In this document: positions 1 through 5,136 of the stretch, in pieces
Layout of the letters: each line of letters opens with the position of its first letter
Numbering within the stretch: the stretch's first letter is position 1
Origin: Actinobacteria bacterium UBA3012
GTDB lineage: Bacteria; Actinomycetota; Actinomycetes; Nanopelagicales; Nanopelagicaceae
Direction: 5' to 3'
NCBI GenBank assembly: GCA_002346305.1
Contig: DDZI01000084.1
Coordinates: 1 to 8,436 of the forward strand
DNA length: 8,436 bases
The notes under the pieces: model-generated
Seen by the model: only the letters and a program-made list of their open reading frames with translations
The model's database searches: none
What the model was told of the DNA's origin: nothing
Position numbers and translations under genes: made by a program

Positions 1-192
1 TCATTGATGCCAGGTAAAGATGGCCTGCTTCATGTATCTCAGATTCGCAAGATGCATGGTGGAAAGCGCATCGAAAACCTTGAAGATGTAATGAAGGTTG
101 GCGACAAGATTGATGTAAAGATCGGCGAAGTAGATCCACAAGGCAAGCTCTCACTAGAGCCTGTTCTTGCCGAATCTGAAACAGCCAAGTAA
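1..192 (+). CDS. pnp: Polyribonucleotide nucleotidyltransferase (PNPase), 3' end only
   Basis: Only the last 63 codons are in the window, read in frame 1 from the first base to the TAA at 190-192; the true start lies upstream. The stretch LMPGKDGLLHVSQI, followed by a conserved-looking VGDKIDVKIGEVD and GKLSLEPV, is the C-terminal S1 RNA-binding domain of bacterial PNPase, which ends in most homologues with a similar 'G-K-(I/L)-S-L-x-P-V' strand and a short tail. PNPase is a cytoplasmic phosphorolytic 3'-5' exoribonuclease that trims and degrades mRNA. The catalytic RNase PH domains and the KH domain are outside the window. Other S1 proteins are possible from this fragment alone, but the pepR and dapB neighbours directly downstream are the usual actinobacterial context for pnp. 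The next gene starts 11 nt after the stop, so the two are probably cotranscribed. Confidence 0.9.
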   Translation, partial: SLMPGKDGLLHVSQIRKMHGGKRIENLEDVMKVGDKIDVKIGEVDPQGKLSLEPVLAESETAK

Positions 193-203
193 TAAATAAC
201 CAA

Positions 204-1487
204 ATGGCGTCTGAAACTACTCGTCGCACAATTCTTCCTAGCGGTCTTCGGATCGTCACTGAAGAAGTTACGACAGTACGCAGCGCATCATTTGGAATCT
301 GGGCCAATGTAGGCTCCCGCGACGAATCCCCATCTGTCGCGGGAGCTTCACACTTTCTTGAGCATTTACTTTTTAAAGGAACCACCAAACGCACCGCTTT
401 AGATATTTCATCAGCGATTGATGCAGTTGGTGGCGAGATGAACGCCTTCACCAGCAAGGAGTACACCTGTTTTTATGCACGGGTTATTGATACTGATATT
501 GAATTAGCAAGTGATGTCATTTGCGACATGATCACTTCCTCTATTGTAAAAAGTGCTGATGTAGATGCTGAGCGAAATGTTGTGCTTGAAGAAATCTCGA
601 TGCGTGATGATGATCCAGGAGATTTAATCCACGATCTTTTCTCTGACGTTCTATACGGAGATACTCCAGTAGGTCGTCCGATTCTCGGCACCGTGCAATC
701 AATTACAGATATGTCACGTACTTCAGTAAACAATTATTACAAGAAGCGCTACCAACCAGAGAATTTAGTAATCGCCGTCGCGGGAAATGTGAAACATGAT
801 GATGTGGTTGAGCTTGTCAAAAAAGCCATGGGTGATTTTTTAAGCACTAAAGCCCAGCCAGCAAATATTCGCACCAGTGCGACTGCAAAAATATCTGGAC
901 AAGGTGAGATCGGAATTATCTACAAGAAAATCGAACAAGCAAATTTATTACTTGGAGTCCCTTCAGTTGATCGTAATGACCCACGTAGATTTGCTGTTGC
1001 AGTTTTAAACTCTGCACTTGGTGGGGGAATGTCTTCACGACTTTTCCAAGAGATTCGCGAAAAACGTGGATTGGCTTATTCGGTTTACTCATCTTCGCAG
1101 CATTTTGCCGGCGCCGGAACACTTTCTTTTTATGCCGGATGCAATCCAGATAAGGCGGTTGAAGTTGCCGCAATTTTTCGTGAAGTGATGGCCGACGTGG
1201 TGGCAAATGGTCTATCAGAGCAAGAGGTTGAGCGCGCAAAAGGCCAAGTTCGCGGCTCTTTAGTGCTCGGGCAAGAGGACACCGGTTCAAGAATGGTGCG
1301 AATCGGCAAGAGTGAGCTGGTTTATGGTGAAATTATGAGTATGGACCAGGTATTGGCAGAAGTAGCCAGCGTTACACGTGAGAGTTTGTTTGCGATTTCT
1401 AAAGAGTTACTGACTCAACAACCAACACTTGCGGTTGTTGGTCCATTTAAAAAAGATACTTTGTTTAGAAGTGCGGTGGTCGCGTAA
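204..1487 (+). CDS. pepR: M16 family zinc metallopeptidase (PepR/processing-peptidase-like)
   Basis: This is a 427-residue protein of usual length for single-chain bacterial M16B peptidases. The inverted zinc motif HFLEH lies at residues 50-54 (His50 and His54 as ligands, Glu53 as the general base). The third ligand is expected about 76 residues on, at Glu130 in the segment ERNVVLEEISM, and Glu123 matches the other conserved acidic residue of the family. The second, inactive M16 lobe (about residues 170-420) contains GGGMSSRLFQEIREKRGLAYSVYS at 272-295, with the R/Y pair typical of peptide-binding C lobes. No signal peptide is seen, so it should be cytoplasmic. ATG 204 is chosen because the family's N-terminal strand LPSGLRIVTEE starts ten residues in; no good Shine-Dalgarno precedes it. 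Its stop TAA shares one base with the dapB ATG (TAATG), suggesting translational coupling. The physiological substrate is not known from sequence. A GC-rich inverted repeat lies in its codons 37-49. Confidence 0.93.
   Translation: MASETTRRTILPSGLRIVTEEVTTVRSASFGIWANVGSRDESPSVAGASHFLEHLLFKGTTKRTALDISSAIDAVGGEMNAFTSKEYTCFYARVIDTDIELASDVICDMITSSIVKSADVDAERNVVLEEISMRDDDPGDLIHDLFSDVLYGDTPVGRPILGTVQSITDMSRTSVNNYYKKRYQPENLVIAVAGNVKHDDVVELVKKAMGDFLSTKAQPANIRTSATAKISGQGEIGIIYKKIEQANLLLGVPSVDRNDPRRFAVAVLNSALGGGMSSRLFQEIREKRGLAYSVYSSSQHFAGAGTLSFYAGCNPDKAVEVAAIFREVMADVVANGLSEQEVERAKGQVRGSLVLGQEDTGSRMVRIGKSELVYGEIMSMDQVLAEVASVTRESLFAISKELLTQQPTLAVVGPFKKDTLFRSAVVA
313..346 (+). repeat. Perfect 11-bp GC-rich inverted repeat (potential RNA hairpin) inside pepR
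   Basis: GCTCCCGCGAC at 313-323 is exactly complementary to GTCGCGGGAGC at 336-346, leaving a 12-nt loop. In RNA the stem could be extended outward by a G-U pair (312/347) and an A-U pair (311/348). Nine of the 11 pairs are G-C in an otherwise AT-leaning gene. It lies within the codons just before the HFLEH active-site motif and about 120 nt after the pnp stop. There is no U-tract, so it is not a standard intrinsic terminator. The inverted repeat is observed directly; any function is inference. Confidence 0.85.
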
Positions 1488-2242
1488 TGGCTGCGAAAAT
1501 CCGCGTTGGCGTCCTGGGCTCAAAAGGCAAGATGGGTCAAGCCGTTCTAACAGCGATTTCTGCTACTGACGATCTCGAATGTGTAGCGCAAATTGATCTT
1601 GGCGATTCACTTGATTTGCTCACAAAAAATAAGGCTGAAGTTGTAATTGATTTCACTCAACCAGATTCAGTTATGGGCAATTTAGATTTCGCCATCAAAA
1701 ATGGAATTCATTGTGTTGTTGGTACCACTGGATTCAACGATGATAAGTTAGCGCAATTAAATAAGTTGTTATCGGCAAATCCAAAAGTTGGCGTATTAGT
1801 CGCTCCAAATTTCGGTTTAGGTGCAGTCTTAATGATGCAGTTTGCTGCAAAAGCCGCTAAATATTTTGAATCAGCAGAAATTATTGAGTTGCATCATCCA
1901 AATAAAATCGATGCACCAAGCGGCACTGCCGCTCGGACTGCAGAGTTAATGGGGGATGCTCGTAAATCTGCTGGACTTCCAGTAATGCCCGATGCCACTG
2001 CTACAGCACTTGACGGTGCAAGAGGAAGTCAGGTGGCGGGAATTCATATTCATTCAATCAGAGCCCGTGGATTAGTCGCTCATCAAGAAGTTATTTTTGG
2101 TGCACAAGGTGAAACTTTGACTATCCGGCATGATTCATTAGATCAAAGTGGATTTATGCCCGGCGTATTAGTTGGAGTCCGTGAAGTTGGTCGTCATCCA
2201 GGATTAACTTATGGCCTCGAACATTTCTTAAATCTAGATTAA
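1487..2242 (+). CDS. dapB: 4-hydroxy-tetrahydrodipicolinate reductase
   Basis: This 251-residue enzyme reduces hydroxy-tetrahydrodipicolinate with NAD(P)H to tetrahydrodipicolinate, the second committed step of the diaminopimelate/lysine route in the cytoplasm. The N-terminal Rossmann domain starts with VGVLGSKGKMGQAV (G11, G14, G17), followed by VVIDFTQP at 52-59, the VVGTTGF cofactor loop at 77-83 and the APNFGLGAVLM hinge at 106-116. The substrate/catalytic signature ELHHPNKIDAPSGTA is at 134-148, with His136/His137, Lys140 and the Ser-Gly-Thr dicarboxylate-binding loop at 145-147. The C terminus returns to the Rossmann fold (GVREVGRHPGLTYGLEHFLNL), as in the family. Length is normal (about 245-270). 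The ATG at 1487 overlaps the preceding TAA by one base and places the nucleotide-binding strand at residue 5, as expected. dapA lies about 2 kb downstream, in a separate transcription unit. Confidence 0.97.
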   Translation: MAAKIRVGVLGSKGKMGQAVLTAISATDDLECVAQIDLGDSLDLLTKNKAEVVIDFTQPDSVMGNLDFAIKNGIHCVVGTTGFNDDKLAQLNKLLSANPKVGVLVAPNFGLGAVLMMQFAAKAAKYFESAEIIELHHPNKIDAPSGTAARTAELMGDARKSAGLPVMPDATATALDGARGSQVAGIHIHSIRARGLVAHQEVIFGAQGETLTIRHDSLDQSGFMPGVLVGVREVGRHPGLTYGLEHFLNLD

Positions 2243-2246
2243 GGAG
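2241..2246 (+). promoter_or_regulatory. Strong Shine-Dalgarno for the glutaredoxin gene
   Basis: AAGGAG sits 9 nt before the ATG at 2256 and overlaps the last two bases of the dapB stop codon. It is the clearest ribosome binding site in the window; several other genes here have weak or no Shine-Dalgarno sequence. Its position suggests the small gene is translated from the dapB transcript. Confidence 0.8.
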
Positions 2247-2255
2247 AAGAAAAAA

Positions 2256-2501
2256 ATGATTACCATTTATTCAGCTGATTGGTGTGGAGATTGTCGCCGT
2301 TCAAAAAGATTGTTAGCAAAGCTAAATATTGAATACAAATTGATTGAGGTGGAAAGCGATTTAACGGCTGCTGACAAGGTGCGTGAAATAAATGGTGGAA
2401 TGCAATCAATTCCAGTAATCGTTTTTGATGATGGAACGCATTTGACTGAACCAAGTGATGCAGACTTAACCGCAAAGTTGGAATCTTTAAATTTAATTTA
2501 A
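2256..2501 (+). CDS. Glutaredoxin / mycoredoxin-like thiol oxidoreductase
   Basis: This 81-residue protein has the minimal thioredoxin fold of the glutaredoxin family. The strand-turn ITIYSADWCGDC carries a dithiol active site Cys10-Gly-Asp-Cys13. SIPVIVF at 51-57 provides the cis-Pro53 loop, preceded by the INGGMQ segment and followed by DDGTHLTEPS at 58-67. That last block closely resembles the 'VNGGNRTVPTVKFADG...LTNPS' region recalled for actinobacterial mycoredoxin-1, which reduces mycothiol mixed disulfides. The active site differs from the usual mycoredoxin CGYC or classical CPYC. By family the protein should be a cytoplasmic thiol-disulfide reductant; mycothiol as its partner is inferred from the lineage only. 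It has a strong ribosome binding site, starts 13 nt after dapB and is probably the last gene of that operon. Its stop overlaps the convergent azlD stop region by 4 nt. Confidence 0.88.
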   Translation: MITIYSADWCGDCRRSKRLLAKLNIEYKLIEVESDLTAADKVREINGGMQSIPVIVFDDGTHLTEPSDADLTAKLESLNLI

Positions 2502-2797
2502 AGTTGATGAATCCCAGCTGAGGTTAGCGCAGCTAAAAGTACGACGACTGGAAATGGTGCTTTCAAAAAGAGTGCCACTGCAGCAACTACAACTCCAATT
2601 GACCTGGCATCAAAGACAATATTCTTCTCGCTCCCTAAACTTTGCACGGCGACTAATGCTGCTAAAAGTGCAGTCGGCAGGTAAAGCGCAAATTTCTGGA
2701 TTCGGGCATTTTCTAACCAAGCAGCCGGAACTGCCTGTCCTAAATATTTCAACATAAAAGCGATAACACTCGTTGCGATAATTGCGGTCCAAATCAT
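2498..2797 (-). CDS. azlD: AzlD family branched-chain amino acid transport subunit
   Basis: This 99-residue, almost entirely hydrophobic protein has about three to four predicted membrane segments: near residues 3-22, 35-53, 65-79 and 82-97. There is a polar turn LENARIQK at about 28-35 and the segment FALYLPTALLAALV just after it, which resembles the conserved middle of AzlD proteins (usual length 95-110). AzlD is the small partner of AzlC in the plasma membrane, and the pair exports branched-chain amino acids and analogues (azaleucine resistance in Bacillus). The start ATG at 2797 overlaps the azlC stop as ATGA, which supports translational coupling and a two-subunit transporter. The assignment rests mainly on the AzlC partner, size and hydrophobicity. 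It converges on the glutaredoxin gene with a 4-nt overlap, leaving no room for a dedicated terminator. Confidence 0.86.
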   Translation of the reverse strand: MIWTAIIATSVIAFMLKYLGQAVPAAWLENARIQKFALYLPTALLAALVAVQSLGSEKNIVFDARSIGVVVAAVALFLKAPFPVVVLLAALTSAGIHQL

Positions 2798-3456
2798 TTG
2801 CGATCACCTACAAAGGCAAAAATAAATGGGATTAAAGCGCAAGCGATGACCGGTACACCTGCTGGCGCAAATGGAATTAACAAAGTACACATCAAGATGC
2901 TGATCAAGGCGACAATTCGTGCGCTCTTTGAGATTAATCGTGGCCAAAGGAGTCCTAAAAATGCTGCAGGGACCGCCGCATCCAATCCCCAAGCGGCTGG
3001 ATCACCAAGGGCTGTTGCACCTAGGGCGCCAAGAAATGTAAAGAGATTCCAAAATATGTAAACCCCAATACCTGTTGCCCAAAATCCAAGTCGCATGGCG
3101 TCAAGGCCTTTATCTTCTTGGGCTACTGAGACTGCTGTTGATTCATCAATAGTTATCTGTGCCGCTGCCAATCTTTTAGCGCCGCGAACTTGCAAAATAG
3201 GGGCCATTCTTAATCCATAAAAAGAGTTACGCACGCCGAGCAGCGATGCCGCAGTTACGGCACTGAGCGCGCTTCCTCCAGCGCCCAGAACTCCCACTAC
3301 AGCAAATTGTGAAGCGCCAGTAAAAGTTAATAGGGAAAGCACACATGCCTGTAGTACTGAAAGATCAGCCTCGACCGCAGCTGCTCCAAAGGCGATCCCA
3401 TAAACGCCAACGGTGATAGAGACACTAAGAGAATCTCGAATTATGGCGCGTGACAC
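2794..3456 (-). CDS. azlC: AzlC family branched-chain amino acid exporter, large subunit
   Basis: This is a 220-residue polytopic membrane protein. AzlC hallmarks are visible: a glycine-rich first membrane segment (SITVGVYGIAFGAAAVE at 13-29), FTGASQFAVVGVL at 45-57, GVRNSFYGLRMAPI at 74-87 (the family usually has R-(H/N)-x-x-Y here), and TIDESTAVS at 102-110, matching the conserved D-E-(S/T) turn. Further hydrophobic stretches lie near 124-150, 160-170, 178-196 and 199-216. With AzlD it should form an inner-membrane exporter of branched-chain amino acids; the real substrate is unproven. The start is taken as GTG 3456 on the minus strand, because no in-frame ATG or GTG exists between it and an upstream stop at about 3495. 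Repeated GTGs at 3460, 3458 and 3456 make it easy to misplace by eye, but only 3456 is in frame. The gene is divergent from thyX. Confidence 0.9.
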   Translation of the reverse strand: MSRAIIRDSLSVSITVGVYGIAFGAAAVEADLSVLQACVLSLLTFTGASQFAVVGVLGAGGSALSAVTAASLLGVRNSFYGLRMAPILQVRGAKRLAAAQITIDESTAVSVAQEDKGLDAMRLGFWATGIGVYIFWNLFTFLGALGATALGDPAAWGLDAAVPAAFLGLLWPRLISKSARIVALISILMCTLLIPFAPAGVPVIACALIPFIFAFVGDRK

Positions 3457-3468
3457 ACACGTATCTTG

Positions 3469-3486
3469 CCCTATCGGAGGGTAGGG
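3469..3486. repeat. Short inverted repeat in the azlC/thyX divergent gap
   Basis: CCCTA at 3469-3473 and TAGGG at 3482-3486 are complementary around an 8-nt spacer. The right half overlaps the candidate -10 hexamers of both divergent genes. Five base pairs is short enough to be chance, so this is only a possible operator. Confidence 0.25.
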
Positions 3487-3487
3487 T
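3482..3487 (+). promoter_or_regulatory. Candidate -10 element for leaderless thyX
   Basis: TAGGGT fits the actinobacterial TANNNT -10 pattern and ends 7 nt before ATG 3495, so transcription would begin at or next to the start codon. A GGAGG at 3476-3480 lies 14 nt before that ATG, too far for an ideal Shine-Dalgarno. No convincing -35 is visible. The reverse-strand TACCCT (3483-3478) overlaps it and could serve azlC. Confidence 0.4.
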
Positions 3488-3494
3488 CGTACTT

Positions 3495-4220
3495 ATGGAT
3501 GCGAAAAATGAGCCAATATTTCTAGATGATGTAACTGTCGAACTTGTTAAACACAGTGCGAGTGATGCCGATGTTATTTGGGCTGCCCGCGTATCGACAT
3601 CCGGTGAAACATCATTAGATGAGATTGGTCAAGACCCTGAGCGCTCTGCAGGATTAATTAATTTCTTAGCGCGAGAACGTCATGGCACTCCATTTGAGCA
3701 TACTTCGATGACATTCTTTGTATCCGCACCAATATTTGTTTTTCGTGAATTTATGCGCCACCGAATTGCTTCATACAACGAAGAAAGTGGGCGTTATCGT
3801 GAATTGCGTCCAATTTTTTATGTTCCAAGTAAAGAGCGAAAATTAATTCAGGTTGGTAAAGCTGGTGCATACACATACGAAGATGGCAGCGATGCACAAT
3901 ATGACATTACAATCGCTGCGATGAAGCGCGCTTACTTGTCAGCGTATGAGGCTTATCAAGAGATGCTAAATGCTGGTATCGCCCGTGAATTAGCAAGAAG
4001 TGTTCTACCGGTTGGATTGTTCTCATCAATGTATGTAACGATGAATGCGCGCGCACTGATGAATTTCTTATCGCTACGAACTACTCGCGAAGGCTCACAT
4101 TTTCCAAGTTACCCGCAACGAGAGATCGAAATGGTGGCCGAGAAAATGGAGCATGAATTTGCTCAGTTAATGCCAATAACTTACGCCGCCTTTGAGAAAT
4201 CTGGCCGAGTAGCCCCGTAG
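3495..4220 (+). CDS. thyX: Flavin-dependent thymidylate synthase
   Basis: ThyX methylates dUMP to dTMP using methylene-tetrahydrofolate, NAD(P)H and FAD, as a cytoplasmic homotetramer. The diagnostic ThyX motif RHRX7S is present as RHRIASYNEESGRY, with RHR at 88-90 and Ser98 in the 241-residue form. Upstream, HGTPFEHTSMTFFVSAP (63-79) and FREF are family-conserved, and downstream are ARELARSVLPVGL and the FLSLRT region with the conserved substrate-binding Arg. The C terminus SGRVAP matches Streptomyces-type ThyX. ATG 3495 is preferred because homologues begin close to the DDVTVELVKHS segment. An in-frame GTG at 3450 would add 15 residues (256 in total) but would run head-on into the azlC start and has no family support that I recall. 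The gene ends in tandem stop codons, TAG TAG. It sits directly before dapA, as in many actinobacteria, but is separated by 25 nt and a candidate promoter. Confidence 0.95.
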   Translation: MDAKNEPIFLDDVTVELVKHSASDADVIWAARVSTSGETSLDEIGQDPERSAGLINFLARERHGTPFEHTSMTFFVSAPIFVFREFMRHRIASYNEESGRYRELRPIFYVPSKERKLIQVGKAGAYTYEDGSDAQYDITIAAMKRAYLSAYEAYQEMLNAGIARELARSVLPVGLFSSMYVTMNARALMNFLSLRTTREGSHFPSYPQREIEMVAEKMEHEFAQLMPITYAAFEKSGRVAP

Positions 4221-4233
4221 TAGGCCAAAGCGG

Positions 4234-4239
4234 TAACCT
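4234..4239 (+). promoter_or_regulatory. Candidate -10 element for leaderless dapA
   Basis: TAACCT fits TANNNT and is followed by exactly 6 nt before ATG 4246, so the predicted transcription start coincides with the A of the start codon. No Shine-Dalgarno-like purine tract lies in the normal window before dapA, which fits leaderless translation. No clear -35 hexamer was found. Confidence 0.5.
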
Positions 4240-4245
4240 TGCCAC

Positions 4246-5136
4246 ATGGAGACCCAACAGCCTTTTGGACGCCTAATAACGGCGATGGTCACCCCATTTA
4301 CAAAGGATCTAGCAATTGATTGGCCTGGCGTAGAAAAACTTGCTGAGCATTTAATTTCCTCGGGCCATGATGCAATTGTTTTGAATGGAACAACTGGAGA
4401 AGCACCAACTACTAGTGATGCTGAAAAAGTAGAAATAATTAAAGTTGTAAAGAAAGTTTCAGCAGGGCGAGTACAGATTATTTCTGGTGCTGGAAATAAT
4501 GAGACATCACACAGTATTGAGCAAGCACGAGAAGCAAAAGCGGCCGGTGCCGATGGAGTTCTAGTTGTTACTCCTTATTACAACAAGCCTCCACAGGCTG
4601 GAATCGTCGCGCACTTTAAAGCAATTGCCGATGCAACTGATTTACCTTTAATGATGTACGACATTCCTCATCGCACTGGCATTCAAATTGAAAGTGATTC
4701 GATTGTTAAGTTATATGAACATCCAAATATTGTTGCGTTAAAAGATGCAAAGGGAGATGTTGCAGCGACCTCATGGGTCATCAAGCGCTGTGGGATTCCA
4801 GTTTATTCAGGGGACGATATTTTAAATCTTCCTTTACTTTCTGTTGGAGCGGTAGGAGTTGTGTCAGTTTGTGGCCACACTATTGGTCATCGTTTGAGAT
4901 TGTTATTAGATTCATGGTTTGCTGGAGATGCAAAAACTGCGTTAGCAATTCATCAAGAGTTGCTTCCAATTTACACGGGAACTTTTCGAACACAAGGTGC
5001 AATTCTTACCAAAGCTGCACTTAATTTACTGGGTCTTCCTGGTGGGTACTGTCGACTTCCGCTTGTAGATGCAACTCCAGAGCAGATCACGCAATTACGC
5101 GAAGATCTACGCGCTGGAGGGGTATCAATTAAATAA
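4246..5136 (+). CDS. dapA: 4-hydroxy-tetrahydrodipicolinate synthase
   Basis: DapA condenses pyruvate with aspartate semialdehyde, the first committed step to diaminopimelate and lysine, as a cytoplasmic (beta/alpha)8-barrel of the aldolase/lyase class. At 296 residues it has the family length. Catalytic features line up with the E. coli enzyme at an offset of +5: NGTTGEAPT at 47-55 (Thr49/Thr50), PYYNKP at 110-115 with Tyr112, YDIPHRTG at 138-145 with the proton-relay Tyr138 and substrate-binding Arg143, and the Schiff-base Lys166 in ALKDAKGD. Asp139 replaces the Asn common in proteobacteria, as in the mycobacterial YDIPGR version. ATG 4246 puts the barrel's first strand (GRLITAMVTPF) at residue 8, as usual; no Shine-Dalgarno precedes it. 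Its TAA shares one base with the rnj ATG. The pair dapA-rnj is a typical actinobacterial neighbourhood. Confidence 0.97.
   Translation: METQQPFGRLITAMVTPFTKDLAIDWPGVEKLAEHLISSGHDAIVLNGTTGEAPTTSDAEKVEIIKVVKKVSAGRVQIISGAGNNETSHSIEQAREAKAAGADGVLVVTPYYNKPPQAGIVAHFKAIADATDLPLMMYDIPHRTGIQIESDSIVKLYEHPNIVALKDAKGDVAATSWVIKRCGIPVYSGDDILNLPLLSVGAVGVVSVCGHTIGHRLRLLLDSWFAGDAKTALAIHQELLPIYTGTFRTQGAILTKAALNLLGLPGGYCRLPLVDATPEQITQLREDLRAGGVSIK

Noticed and set aside
1108..1117. 10-bp GC palindrome CCGGCGCCGG in pepR
   Set aside because: It has no loop, so it cannot form a good hairpin, and it is explained by Ala/Gly codons in the coding frame.
916..1290. Minus-strand open frame of 124 codons inside pepR
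   Set aside because: It is antisense to conserved M16 sequence and shows no recognisable motif or ribosome site.
2554..3061. Plus-strand open frames across azlD and azlC
   Set aside because: They lie opposite two well-recognised, translationally coupled membrane-protein genes, and their translations are low-complexity with no family features.
3450..3494. GTG 3450 as an earlier thyX start giving 15 extra residues
   Set aside because: It would overlap the azlC start head-on, the added residues do not resemble ThyX N termini, and ATG 3495 fits both family length and a TANNNT 7 nt upstream.
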